64,000 nt of DNA from Diphasiastrum complanatum (Eukaryota > Streptophyta > Lycopodiopsida > Lycopodiales > Lycopodiaceae): assembly GCA_029204225.1 (NCBI GenBank), contig CM055094.1:71791884-71855883 (forward strand), in the 5' to 3' direction. The notes beneath the pieces are model-generated. The model made no database searches, was not told the origin of the DNA, and was given only the letters and a program-made list of their open reading frames with translations. How positions within the stretch are numbered: position 1 is the first letter of the stretch; every line of letters begins with the position of its first letter. Both the position numbers and the translations under genes were made by a program. Of this stretch, positions 9,845-21,170 are shown piece by piece.

Positions 9845-11943
9845 GTTCATGGCATCAAATCCTTTTGGGCATATGTAACTTTTACAGGAGATTCATTGAG
9901 GCATTTAGCAAAATTGTGGCACCACTGTTGGAGCAGACCAAGACTCATCTGAAGATGACATGGACACCGGAATGTGAAGCAGCGTTCCAAGAACTAAAAC
10001 GACGGATCACTCAAGAACCCATCCTTGCTTTACCGGACTTTAGCAAACCTTTTGAAATACATACAGATGCGTCGAACTTTGCTATTGGGGCCGTGCTGAT
10101 GCAAGACGGAAAACCTGTTGCATATTTTTCAAAGAAATTGAGTGACGTAGAGCGACGATGGCCAACTCATGAAAAAGAAATGGTCGCAGTAGTCCAAGCA
10201 GTGGAGCATTGGAGACATTATGTGGCAGGAAAACCCTTTAAGGCGTTCACTGATAATGTATCACTCAAGTACTTCTCATCCCAAGGTATGCTCACGCCAA
10301 AGCAAATGCGATAGCAAAGCTTTCTCTCAAAATTCAATATAGACATTTTACACACGGCGGGAAAGAACAATGTGGTGGCGGATGCACTAAGTAGACAGGA
10401 ACACTTGATGGCAACAGTGACAACTCAGGTGACTGGCCTACTCCAAGAAATCAGAGAGAATTATGGTGTAGATGCGTTGGCGAAGGACTTAATGATCGAA
10501 TTCCAGCTGGGAAAGCCTCATAAATATTTCACTTGGAAAGATCAAATGGTTGTTTATAAACAACGCAGAGTATATGTCCCAGACAACATCAACCTGAGGA
10601 AGAAAGTCTTGCGAGAACATCATGACGTACTAGCCGCCGGGCATCCAGGGGTGAATCGCATGTATGAACTTCTCAAAAGAGGCTTCTATTGGCCAAGTAT
10701 GTGGGCATACATTGAATCCTATGTACAAACATGCCCGACATGTCAACAAGTGAAGGTGGAACCGCTAGCTCCGGCTGGACTACTCCAACCATTACCAGTA
10801 CCAGCATACCCATGGGATTCGGTGAGCATGGATTTTATTGTTCAACTACCACGGTGCCAAGGATTCGACTCAATTTATGTGGTGGTTGACCGCTTTTCAA
10901 AGCAAGTTCATCTAGTACCAACTAAAAGTTCAGTGACAGCTGAAGAAGTGGCAAGGTTATTTTTCAAATGTGTTTTCAAATACCACGGCCTGCCTAGAAC
11001 GATTATTTCTGACCGAGACACCAAGTTCGTCAGAAAGTTTTGAACTTGTCTATTTCGCCTCGTGGGAACCGGATTGAATTTCAGTATTGCATATCATCCT
11101 CAGACAGATGGGCAAACGGAACGAGTCAATCGACAGATTGAACAATATTTACGAAATTATGTCGCTTGGGACCAATCCGATTGGGTCAACTACTTGGATA
11201 TTCTCGAGTTTGCACATAACAACCAAGTGAACAGATCTACTGGAAGGGCACCCTTCGAGATAAGCAATGGTCGGCTACCGATTGTTCCAAGCTCTTTTCT
11301 TACAGGCGTGCAGGAAACACCAGTACCCACTGTAGAGGAATTCATCAATGAGTGGCACACAAAGCTGACCGAGGTGAAGGCGTTTTTAGAGCAGTCACAA
11401 AGGAGTATGGCAGCTGACGTAAACCCACATCGACGAGAACTGGAATTTGAGGAAGGTGATCAAGTATGGCTGAACACAAAGAACATTGCGCTACCAAAAG
11501 GTTTTTCTCATAAGTTTGTTCGACCTTATGCGGGACCATATTATGTCACCAAGAAGATCAACCCAGTGGCTTATCGATTAGCGCTGCCATCCAGCTTGGA
11601 TATACACAATGTGTTTCATATCTCATTACTCAAACGGTACAAACCAGATGAGCGATTTGATCGGCAACACGAACTCCGTCACCCACCAACGACACTTGAT
11701 GATACAAAGAGGCAGCTTGTACCAGAACAAATATTGACACATAGAAAGCAAACTGGCGTTCAACGTGAATATCTAGTGAAGTGGCTACGGGCTCCACTTA
11801 TTGAGGCTTCTTGGGAGTACGAAGACAAACTTAATGAGGGAGCCCCTGAAGTACTAGCAGATTATCTACAGAAGAACCAACGCAATAGCTGTTTTCCTAG
11901 ATCGGCACACAAAGCACTACCTAGCGGCATGCCTCTTACATAA
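9845..11943 (+). pseudogene. gypsy copy 1 RNase H, integrase and chromodomain-like tail
   Basis: The pol frame resumes after the solo LTR. RNase H: HTDASNFAIGAVLMQ, then SKKLSDVERRWPTHEKEM. The integrase zinc-binding HHCC region spans REHHDV...GHPG to CPTCQQ. The integrase core has the first Asp in SMDFIVQL, the second in ISDRDTKF and the Glu in QTERVNRQ. The last 60 residues contain YLVKWLRAPLIEASWE, a chromodomain signature of the chromovirus branch of Ty3/gypsy; it binds histone marks and guides integration. Stops at 10312-10314 and 11041-11043 replace Trp codons still present in copy 2. The frame ends with TAA at about 11941. A second-generation relic of an autonomous-type pol. Confidence 0.9.
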
Positions 11944-12167
11944 ACATTCATGGCCATTCTGAAGTTCAAGGAACTTTTCGGTATTTTTCTTAAGTTTGCC
12001 AATAAATCACTTGCAGCTTTACACAGGTTTTACGTAAGTAGACTTTATCTACACTTTTCCTGTGCTACTGCCAATGTATTTTGTAATTCAAAGTTGCTAA
12101 GGCCGGTGAATTAAGCCCGTGCCATACGTCCTAGGTCTAGTTTGGCCCTGATGAGGACATCAGCTTT

Positions 12168-12184
12168 TTCAAACGAGGGGAGGA
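12168..12184 (+). other. polypurine tract
   Basis: AACGAGGGGAGGA ends immediately before the 3' LTR. It is the expected primer for plus-strand DNA synthesis, and the same tract precedes the 3' LTR of copy 2 at 58500-58512. Confidence 0.85.
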
Positions 12185-13102
12185 TGTTGTAAAGCTGACT
12201 TAGGTGCACCCAACGTGCCCTGTAAGACTCTAAGGGGTGACACTCCCTAAGGTCCCAGAGCAAGTTAGAATGTCAAGGACTAAGCCTCCGACCTGTGGTG
12301 AGCCAGTCAAGTAGTCACAAGTCATGAGCTAGCTCTGGAGCTCGAGTCATGGCCTAGTCAGGAAGCAAGTTGATTCTGCCACCGGAACGGCTCCCAGGAC
12401 CCATGTCCGGGAGCCAGACTGATTCTGCCAGGCTTGCCAGGCTTAATTAGCAAAATGAAAACTAAGTCCCAAAAAGCGTGCTTTACCAGAAATCACTATG
12501 TTTCAGAACAGAGGGGGTGCGCCGAATCACAGCAGAACTATAGGGGGAGTCCGGCAGACAGAAACTTGGGCAGCTCAACCAGCGCCAGGAATCCAGTCGC
12601 CAGGTCTCAGCTCCCTCTACCAGCACGAGCCAGGCACAATGCCCAGCACGTGTTGTTGGCCCCGAGACCGGTCAGTCTATGTATGAATGTAACCTCTTCC
12701 AAATCTAATAAAGTTGATCCTTGGGGATGATTACCATTTCGGTTTCGCCTCCGGGACTGGTCCAAGTGGAAGGACCCTTACTACAACCTTTTTGCGTCGC
12801 TGGCGCCTAAGGGTCCCTGTCATTGACATGGGGCTTGCCGCTCTGCCAATTGGTTAGTTTGGCGACCACTATGCCTTGGGTTTCATGTGTGGCTTGTCTT
12901 TGCCTTTGGTTACCTTTTGGGGACGGATTCTGAGTTGGCTTTCGGGTTGGTTGGGATTCCAGTTTTCTTAAGTCTGAATGGTTAAGCTTGTTACGTTTCT
13001 GAGTTGGCTTTTACGTAAGTGCATGATGGATGAATGTTAGACTTAAGCACGTGTTGGGGAAACCGCTCAAGTCCCAGCGCCCTTTGAGGCGCCGGCGCAA
13101 CA
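12185..13102 (+). repeat. 3' LTR of gypsy copy 1
   Basis: 918 bp, the same length as the 5' LTR, starting TGTTGTAAAG and ending GCGCAACA, then the TTTAT target duplication. Differences from the 5' LTR are mostly C/T or G/A transitions. Confidence 0.93.
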
Positions 13103-13425
13103 TTTATGCTGCCGCTCAACAACAAGCCTTGAGAAATTGGACAAGAGCACCACTTGGATGCTTTGCATGTGGAGAAAATCACAGAGTTACAGAATGCCCA
13201 AATAGAGAAAAATCTAAACCATTTTTTCGTGATTGTGGATATGGGCATTGCTATAAAGACTGTCCAGCAAGACCGAAGCCACCACCAGCTACAACACCTA
13301 TAAATTTGATAACCATCAAGCAAGGATCAATAGCTCAAAATAAACTGTCTCATATCCTAATATCTTCGTTTTTCTACATTAATATTTGGATAGACTCCCG
13401 ATGTTGTTGGTGTTTCGTTCAATGA
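13103..13425 (+). pseudogene. gag-like zinc-knuckle ORF of the host retroelement, right part
   Basis: Directly after the target duplication the frame reads through a short A/Q-rich stretch and then CFACGENHRVTEC, a CX2CX3HX4C knuckle one residue shorter than the classic spacing. A second, damaged knuckle follows (CGYGHCYKDC). Basic and proline-rich residues come next, as in gag nucleocapsid domains of plant LTR elements, which bind RNA. Its phase matches the left part at 5336-5594, so the two halves are one older gene. Similarity fades after about 13320. Confidence 0.6.
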
Positions 13426-14250
13426 TATAGAATCAGCAAGTACTGGATCCACTATTGGTTCTTTTTGCTTTTGTGCTCTGGTGACCACGTTATTTTTCTC
13501 TCTTTTGGTCCATTTGATTGGGTGGTTTGTTGCTTTAATTTTGGACTGAAATCTTTTAATCGTACTAATTATAAGTGATCGATATGTGTAGGCTATCTAA
13601 CAGTTGTTTCAAATGTTTGCAATAGAGAGAGTTTGTATGTATACTTCAATATGGAACTGTGATTGTTGGATTCCTTACACAGAGATATTGTACATGCTGA
13701 GCAAAAAGGGATTCAATCTGAGTTCTTATAACTAGCTGACAAATAGACAAACTACGCCAAGATATAGAAGTTGAGACCCCTTGTTAACTTTTAAAGGTGA
13801 TGCATTTTCTAGTAAGGGCTCGGATTGAATCCCTAGCTTTGTGCTATAGAATCCATGAAGCCTCACCCCATCAATTGTTTGCACATCAAGCTCCACAACG
13901 GTTTACACTACAAGGTTATAAAAAATATGCAAGGCCAATTATTTATTTCCGTAACAAAGATTGGATATAGAAAATGTACTCTATGTTTCTAATCTTACTA
14001 GGAGCTTGTTTGGCGTTGGGCAACTAGTGGAAAGTGGTTTAGATGTTCATTTTAAGGAAGGTGTTTGCTCTATTATGATACTTGCATTGTAAACAGATTT
14101 AAGCAAAGGAGGCTATTCTCAAAGGCTCGCAAGCAACCATTTGCTAACTCTTCTACTAGATCCTCTAAGTCATTAGATCTCATTCATAGTAGATTTGAAA
14201 CTAGTTGAGTCTAATCCCTTGATCAGCCATGTCGAGTGACCAACATCTGA
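13426..14250. other. no gene recognised
   Basis: No coding signal, LTR terminus or repeat that I can support. It lies between the old gag remnant and the copia array. Confidence 0.4.
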
Positions 14251-14257
14251 ATATAAA

Positions 14258-14593
14258 GCACTTACTACTACTACAAAGGTAGTACTTTGGATCAAGAGGT
14301 TGCTTTTGGAGCTAAAGACTATCAAGGAAGACGGTATACCTTTGATCATGTGTGACAATATATCAGCACAAGCCCCTGCCAACAACCCAATATTTCATGC
14401 AAGGAGCAAACACATCGAAGTTGCACATCACTTTGTGAGAGTGAAACTCACTAGAGGGGAAATCTATTTGGAGCACATTGACACATCATCATGTATTGCA
14501 GATTTGCTCACCAAACCTTTGAGCAAAAATTCCTTCATCAAGCATAGAGCCAATCTTGGATTAATTCCAAGATCCATATTCATGTCAACATAG
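14258..14593 (+). pseudogene. Ty1/copia RNase H C-terminus, first copy
   Basis: The frame matches the end of copia pol: a KTIKEDGIPLIMCDN block, then ARSKHIEVAHHFVR and IADLLTKPLS. These are the classic last motifs of plant copia RNase H, which degrades RNA in RNA-DNA hybrids. The upstream half of RNase H and all of RT are missing. The copy at 15290-15633, 1040 bp further on, is nearly identical. Confidence 0.85.
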
Positions 14594-14607
14594 ATTAATT
14601 TTTAAGA

Positions 14608-15155
14608 GTGTTGAAATAGGAAAATCATTTATCTTGACTTTTGGTTGTGATAAGATTTTTTCTACATGTATGTAATGTTTCATATTGCAAATGCCAAATT
14701 TGGCGTAGAGAAAATTTGAACTACATGGATTATATGAAGTCTAGTTGGTCAAGTACAACATGCATATAGATTGTAGGCATAGATATGCCAAATATGAGCT
14801 TGTAGAAACTCGAGTCATATCACATGCAAAGATTGTAAGTGTTCCAAAGTGACATGCAAGGCATGCACAAAGTGTAATGGACACATGCATAGTGATTTGG
14901 ACAATTCTAGTTTAGAAATTGCCACATGGAAAAAGTAGGAAGATAGATATGCATGTAAAGTGACATATGTCATTAGTTTGTTAGTTTTCACTTTCTGATG
15001 TGGAAGAAGGTAGATGAATGCTAGCTCTACCACAAGCTAATCCATTTACCATAAATGTATGAGAGATCTCTTACAATTTTTGATGATGAACCAAGCATTG
15101 GAGCCATTTCTTGTCAATTTGGATCTATTACATTCTTGTATCCTTGAATTTTGAA
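14608..15155 (+). repeat. copia LTR-like unit, first copy
   Basis: Starts TGTTGAAATAGG just after the RNase H stop and runs about 548 bp to the point where RNase H coding sequence begins again. The same stretch recurs at 15648-16197. Ends are approximate, since no clear CA terminus or primer site is visible. Confidence 0.55.
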
Positions 15156-15633
15156 GTCTCTCTCTAATCTTGCTAGTGATAAATTGGATCGGAAATCTAC
15201 AAGTGCATATGTAATATACCTTGGAGGAAATTTAATACCTTGGCTTTCCAAAAAGCAAGATACCATATCTCTCTCATCTTGTGAAGTTGAATATAAAACA
15301 CTTACTACTACAACAAAGGCAATACTTTGGATCAAGAGGTTGCTTTTGGAGCTAAAGACTATGAAGGAAGACGATATACCTTTGATCATGTGTGACAATA
15401 TTTCAGCACAAGCCCTTGCCAACAACCCAATATTTCATGCAAGGAGCAAACACATCGATGTTGCACATCACTTTGTGAGAGTGAAACTCACTGGAGGGGA
15501 AATCTACTTGGAGCACATTGACACATCATCATGTATTGCAGATTTGCTCACCAAACCTTTGAGCAAAAATTCCTTCATCAAGCATAGAGCCAATCTTGGA
15601 TTAATTCCAAGATCCATATTCATGTCAACATAG
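15156..15633 (+). pseudogene. Ty1/copia RNase H C-terminal half, second copy
   Basis: This copy reaches further upstream than the first: ASDKLDRKSTSAYV and LSSCEVEYKTL, then CDNISAQ, ARSKHIDVAHHFVR and ADLLTKPLSKN, then stop. It is the last 155 or so residues of a copia pol. It lies between two LTR-like units, so the array reads RNase H, LTR, RNase H, LTR. Unequal recombination between tandem copies, or internal deletion of a full element, would explain this. Confidence 0.85.
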
Positions 15634-15647
15634 ATTAATTTTTAGGA

Positions 15648-16197
15648 GTGTTAAAATAGAAAAATCATCTATCTTGACTTTTGGTTGTGATATGGTTTTT
15701 TCTACATGTATGTAATGTTTCATATTGCAAATGCCAAATTTGGCCTAGAGAGAATTTGAACTACATGGATTATATGAAGTCTAGTTGGTCAAGTACAACA
15801 TGCATATAGATTGTAGGCATAGATATGCCAAATATGAGCCTGTAGAAACTCGAGTTATATCACATGCAAAGATTGTAAGTGTTCCAAAGTGACATGCAAG
15901 GCATGCACAAAGTGTAATGGACACATGCATAGTGATTTGGACAATTCTAGTTTAGAAATTGCCACATGGTAAAAGTAGGAAGATAGATATGCATGTAAAG
16001 TGACATATGTCATTAGTTTGTTAGTTTTCACTTTCTGATGTGGAAGAAGGTAGATGAATGCTAGCTCTACCACAAGCTAATCCATTCACCATAAATGTAT
16101 GAGAGTTCTCTCACAATTTTTGATGATGAACCAAGCATTGGAGCCATTTCTTGTCAATTTGGATCTATTACCTTGTATGCTTGAATTTTAAACTCTC
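15648..16197 (+). repeat. copia LTR-like unit, second copy
   Basis: A near-identical repeat of 14608-15155. Similarity ends in a CTCTCTCTAA stretch near 16197. Confidence 0.55.
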
Positions 16198-18080
16198 TCT
16201 CTAACTCGAGGAGGAGGCTATGCTAATACATTAATTTCTTTGTACTTTCTTCATTTGATAGTGAAAGTAACCATTCTTTGATTACTAGTATGCTAGATTG
16301 TGTTTTAGTTATAAATTCTTGATCTAGATCTTGATATTCAATCTAGAATCAGTTTATGTGCTAAACACAAAGCATAATAAGATCATTCACACTTGCAGTT
16401 GGTTTTCCCACACGTGTGAACCTGTTGGATTTCAACAACCAGTGCATATCCAATACATATTATTGTAGATTTTGTTCATTGAATCTAGAGGATAAAAAGG
16501 TCCTATTGTAAATCAGAGGCTGCTATCAACTGTGAGGTAATCTGCATTAAGCTGCTGGTAATATGTGCTTTATCCCTGATCACCTAATGTAAGAATAGAA
16601 TTACCTTCACATAACCAATAAACTTTTGAAAATGAATAGGTTATAGAGACAAATTGAGTTAAGGCTCCTCCTGGCAATCCATATGTTTTTGGTCTTCTAA
16701 GGTGTAGGTGAATATTTCTAAGGTGTAGTTGAACATCCATTTTAGCATTTCATGATCAGCACCCAAAGAGTACGAGTAAGTCTCATGCCCAGGCGTATAA
16801 GCATACTAGCATAGTTAGTAGGAACCAGCTCTTGAAATGAATCAGTAGTTAGTAAAACCTTGTTGCTCGATTGCAGCAGAATACTTGCAAACAAAGGACT
16901 TAAACTAGCCACTTCAAAAGCATGATTTATGCAAAACCAAATCAAATTTGTAAGAAAAAAGCTTCATATCAGATAGAATAATAATTTGCTTATCTAGTGT
17001 TGTTGGGCATTGATAAGGGTGTTGAAAGCATACTTTCATCCAAGAATGACCTGTGTAAGCATGGCACAATACAATAAAGCTTCATTTCTAAAAACTACCT
17101 TCTCCAAAAGCATTAGTAATTTAGAACGTTATGCACACCTAACAAAGGCTCTTTTGCCATTTTTTTAGAAATGTAAGATGCTCTAGCTTATTTGAATTCT
17201 TACAAAAGGACACATTAGTGCCCCTAATAAACCGCACAGACCTACACATTTGGTTTTAGTGAAACACCATATTGTTTTTAGAAAACCAAAAGTGAGAAAG
17301 CCATAAATGGTTGAACGATGTGCTCTTCTGACTATGTGCTTCCTATCAAAGGCACCTCCATTGAAAGTGAGCTTTCGCCAAGGCTAGTTCAAAAATTAAT
17401 CCGATAACACTTCCAGATATTAACAAGAGATTACCTTTAATATGTACGATAAGGACGCCTTATTTGTGTTTATTGCTCAGGTTATTCATAAAAAATCAGT
17501 TTCAACGACCTTCTTGACAAATCTATATTATCATAATTGACTCTGAAGAATTTGCAATATAGTTTGTTCTATGAGGAGCTCCTAGTTCTCAGGCCTATCA
17601 ATGGATATGTCACTTGGCTTAATTCTTCTGTGCATAAGCACCTCTATTTTAGTAGGATGAGATACTATCAAGGACATGGCAGCTCAACATGTCCACTAAG
17701 CTAAGCCTTGTAAATTAATTCAGACAAGGGCCCATTAAATTGGTGATGACAATGTTTAGACTAACCAAGAAAAGGGATAGTCATAGTACTTATTCATATT
17801 ATTGTGTGAAACAAGTCATACGTTTACAAAAAGTGCTTCTCAATTTCATTGCTTTCAAACATAGTAACCATAACTGCAATAAAATCTAGGTTCTCCTTCT
17901 CCACTATAAGTTTTAAATTTTTGCTCTTGAATTTTAAATATCCTGAAGATTAAACAATATTAAAAGAGAAAAGCTTAAATTTTAGATATCTTGAAAATTA
18001 AACAATATCAAAAGAGAAAACACATAAATAACCGAACTTTTTAGCCTGCAAAGACTAAAGTCTAAATGAGAACAGACTTT
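16198..18080. other. no gene recognised
   Basis: AT-rich sequence. Short frames (for example minus 16945-16742) show no family motif. No LTR end, primer site or tandem repeat was identified. Confidence 0.4.
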
Positions 18081-18336
18081 TTTTCATTCAAATGTCATGG
18101 ATAGATGACCAGAATATCCTGACGAGAAAGGGCCGGGTGATTCCGATGTATGCTTTTCATCTAGAGGAGCAAAAGATTTTAGCCGCAAACAATTATCATT
18201 AGATTCCCTGACGTGAACAAGTATAGTGTTGGTACTTGTTCGCAATCTCAAGTACAAAATCCACACAGATGTTGGAACTGCAATATGATTCGGGAATCGC
18301 ATACGATAGAGAAAAGGAATTGAACAATTTCTAAAA

Positions 18337-19352
18337 TTAAGGATAATATGTAGAGTTTGTTAATACATCAACATATGGTACTGCGGGATACAATCGCAGC
18401 ATCTCAGTCAGAGTTGCATGCAGGTAAGTTAACATCACAAGCGTTTCGTAATCCAGACGCTCTAGATCTATAAACTTTGTTAGTGATTCATTGAAGCTTT
18501 GTTGATTTGCTACTATGCTATTTTCCAAGTTTCCTAGCTCCTGGCTCTGTTTGAACTCCTTCAGTTCTTCAAGGACCCTCTCAGCAATGTCTGGAAGTAA
18601 GCCCATCATGTTTATAAGGAGTCAGGAAAGAGTGGCAGTGGTGGTATCTCATCCTGCTACGAGAAAAGTCGAGTACGATATCTTTGAGAGCCTTGTCGTT
18701 GATTTGATTTGCTGGATCCTCACCTAGTTCAATGAACCTTGACCAGAAGTGCGACTTCATGTACTGATCAGAAGTGCGACTTCATGTATTGAATGCCAAA
18801 TTACACACATATCATGGAAGTAGTCAGAAACTCAAAAACTCTCTCTCTCTCTCTCTCTTCAAAGTGTTCATACATAAGATAAAACGAAGATGGAACTTAC
18901 ATCTGACCAATTCTGAAATGCACGGCTAGCCTGTATTTCAGATCTTCTGTTGTGTATAACTTTGTAGACAAACTCATCGATCTCTTTTAAACTTTTTTTT
19001 GCCTCTTCAATTTCCAGAAGCCGGGGTCGAAGAACGTCCTCACGGTGACTATCACATTGGCATTGTCAAAAGCTATTAAGATTCAAATAAAACTCCGGCC
19101 ATTCCCTTTGAAGCTACTCGAAACATGCACAAAAAATTACTGCATGCGCGGATTGATGGCGAAAGATTGCAATCTTGACGTCAATTTGACTAAAATCAAT
19201 GATAACCTGCATGTCAATAGGCGCCCTAATATCTGCCGAGTGCGATACAATCTTGCCAAGTTGTAGAGCATGTCGTCTGAAGACAACCATGCTAAAGTTT
19301 CGAAGCTGGCTGTCTTCCGTTGTCTTTTCCATATTTCACCATCTGTGTTGAA
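18337..19352 (-). pseudogene. cytochrome P450 (CYP86-clan, CYP704-like) pseudogene
   Basis: Read on the minus strand, 19352 downward gives FNTDGEIWKRQRKTASFE, the C-helix block typical of plant fatty-acid hydroxylases. VVFRRHALQLGKIVS and then DMQ follow after a frameshift. Around 19040-18925 FFDP...WKLKR and KEIDEFVYKVI appear, ending in a GTAAGT donor-like site with a CT microsatellite in the presumed intron. The exon 18770-18337 holds the I-helix VAG-stop-DTTTATLS, with TGA at 18649-18651 replacing the expected Arg and another TGA at 18622-18624 replacing an expected Trp. The K-helix EMLRLYPAVP (ExxR at 18405-18394) follows. The haem-binding Cys region is absent or unrecognisable, although 18302-18084 might hold a degraded trace. 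Such enzymes hydroxylate fatty acids in the ER for cutin or sporopollenin. This copy is dead. Confidence 0.85.
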
Positions 19353-19559
19353 AAATATCATAATATGTACATGAAACGATGCTAATTGAATATAAGTTTT
19401 TAGATAATGATTTGATTCATCTGTAAGAAGACAACCACACCTGGATGATGCATGCAGCGACAACGAAGAGATCCAGATTAGAAACAAACGTGATAGAGGA
19501 ACACTAGAGAACTTCAAATTTCACACTCCAAACGTCAAATTGTCACGTTCCAAAATGAT

Positions 19560-21170
19560 TTGAGATTCGTGAAGTCCTGGGAAATGAAAAAACGATGTTT
19601 TTTCAAAAAATAGAGAAATTATCACGTGTCAAGCAGAGGAAAATCGTGAAGGTCTCAAATATTATATATAAATATTTGAACCTGACTATAAACCTGAATA
19701 CAATAAGCCCCTGCCTACCGCAGGGCCAAAAACAAATTGGTTAAAACAGCCTTATGTTCAGGTATGAAACGGTACCCTAATATAAACCTAATTACAACCT
19801 AGTTTATCTCCTATTGCTAGCTTAAACACACCCTGACGTTACCCTAGAGCTGACCTAATGAGAACCTAACCCTAACTTAATAATAACGACAATCGCGGGT
19901 ATTGTATATAACGTTGTACCTATTCGCAATTCACAAGAAGGAGCGAACACGCCTTGCGGTCTCTCTGTCCTTCGTCTTTCTCTACTGTTTCTGGTCTTGA
20001 TCATCCCCATCTTTTGTCATCTTTTGTGTAATCTTTCTCCAAATCTTCTCGCTCTCACAACAATCTGCATGCTACTTCATTGCAAGCGCAAGTTCGGACA
20101 CAAATTTCGTTTACGGGATATATATTCTTTGAGTGCGTGTTTATTATATGCCTTCGTAATTGCTGGATAGATTTTGAAACCATTTGTGTTTTGATCATGA
20201 ATTCTTAAGGAATCTAACCTTATCGTTTTGAATCTTTTATCACAGTATGCGGTTGCTGAATTCATGAAGTGGAGTGAGAACTGAGGCTGAATTTCTGGCG
20301 GATTTGCAAGGGAGGGTCTGCCCAGGCATCTGTGCGCATTGTCCCTCTTGATCCAGAAGAAATTTCGGTTGATATTTTTCAGGTACATCCGTTCTGTCTG
20401 ATATTGAAAACATAAAGTCTCTTTGATCTTCACGTTGGAATTTTTCTTTGGCGATGAGTTCAAATTTTAGCAGTTTCTGGCTTCTAAAGCTTTCTAGTCT
20501 AAGTTTGGAACTGCAAATAGTCCCCAGATTGTTGGCAATCCACTTATCAACACACAATACGAATCTGCATGACTCTCCATATGTGAGACATGGTCAGGAA
20601 ACTCTTCAATAACTCAGGAACATATTTATAAGGCATTTCAAATTTCAACGCCCTCTGATTTCATTTTTGCAATTCTAACTTTCTTCCAGTCCTTCTCCAT
20701 CTACAAGTTCACCTTTTGAGAGATTGTTTCTACAGATTCAAGGCCGTTGCCTTACAACTTTTTAACATTTTCAGTGTGTTCTCAACTTTTTCCCATGAAA
20801 AGCCATGCCATGCTGCACCGCATTACAGAAGTGTTTGAAGCCGTATGTTCTTGCTAGATATTTATCTACGTCCTGTAGGCTCCTTTGAGAAAAGCTAGCA
20901 TGGAGCCAGCACTCCTCCAATCCGCAGCACAAACAACTCCTGTAGGATCAAGCAATCTCAATATGGATGAAGAGTTCTAATATTTGGTGTGATCTAGACT
21001 ATGCAAGTAGTATTTCTAGGTTTTCCCTGAGTGAACAAAAGTTGGCAAATGTTGCTCTTAGATTGAATAGTTATCATAGTGTTCCTTAAATAGCATTAAT
21101 TACTCAAACAAGAATTGCTACAAGTGCAGACTTAGACATACTCCTATGAAAGTTCAATTTGAGAGAGTGA
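19560..21170. other. no gene recognised; one exon-like stretch
   Basis: No family match. A plus-strand stretch near 20305-20382 reads as a short open exon (VRIVPLDPEEISVDIF) ending at CAG|GTACAT, a donor-like site, and lies about 480 bp downstream of a TATA-like sequence near 19900. This is suggestive of a host-gene exon but not enough to call one. Confidence 0.25.

Larger units (their letters stand above)
5590..13107 (+). mobile_element. Ty3/gypsy chromovirus-like element, copy 1, with both LTRs and TSD TTTAT
   Basis: Two 918-bp direct repeats (5595-6512 and 12185-13102) bracket a primer site, protease, reverse transcriptase, RNase H, integrase and a chromodomain-like tail. The 5-bp target duplication TTTAT is present at 5590-5594 and 13103-13107. 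By eye the LTRs differ at about two dozen positions (roughly 2-3%), so the insertion is moderately old. No gag or zinc-knuckle frame exists between primer site and protease, and copy 2 at 53119-59157 has the same layout. The pol frame has stops at 8223, 10312 and 11041 and is split by a solo LTR at 8607-9839. Without that insert the element would be about 6.3 kb. Confidence 0.93.

Noticed and set aside
20077-20557. Minus-strand frames of 128 and 105 codons
   Set aside because: No family motif and no splice or promoter context on that strand. The plus strand carries more exon-like signal.
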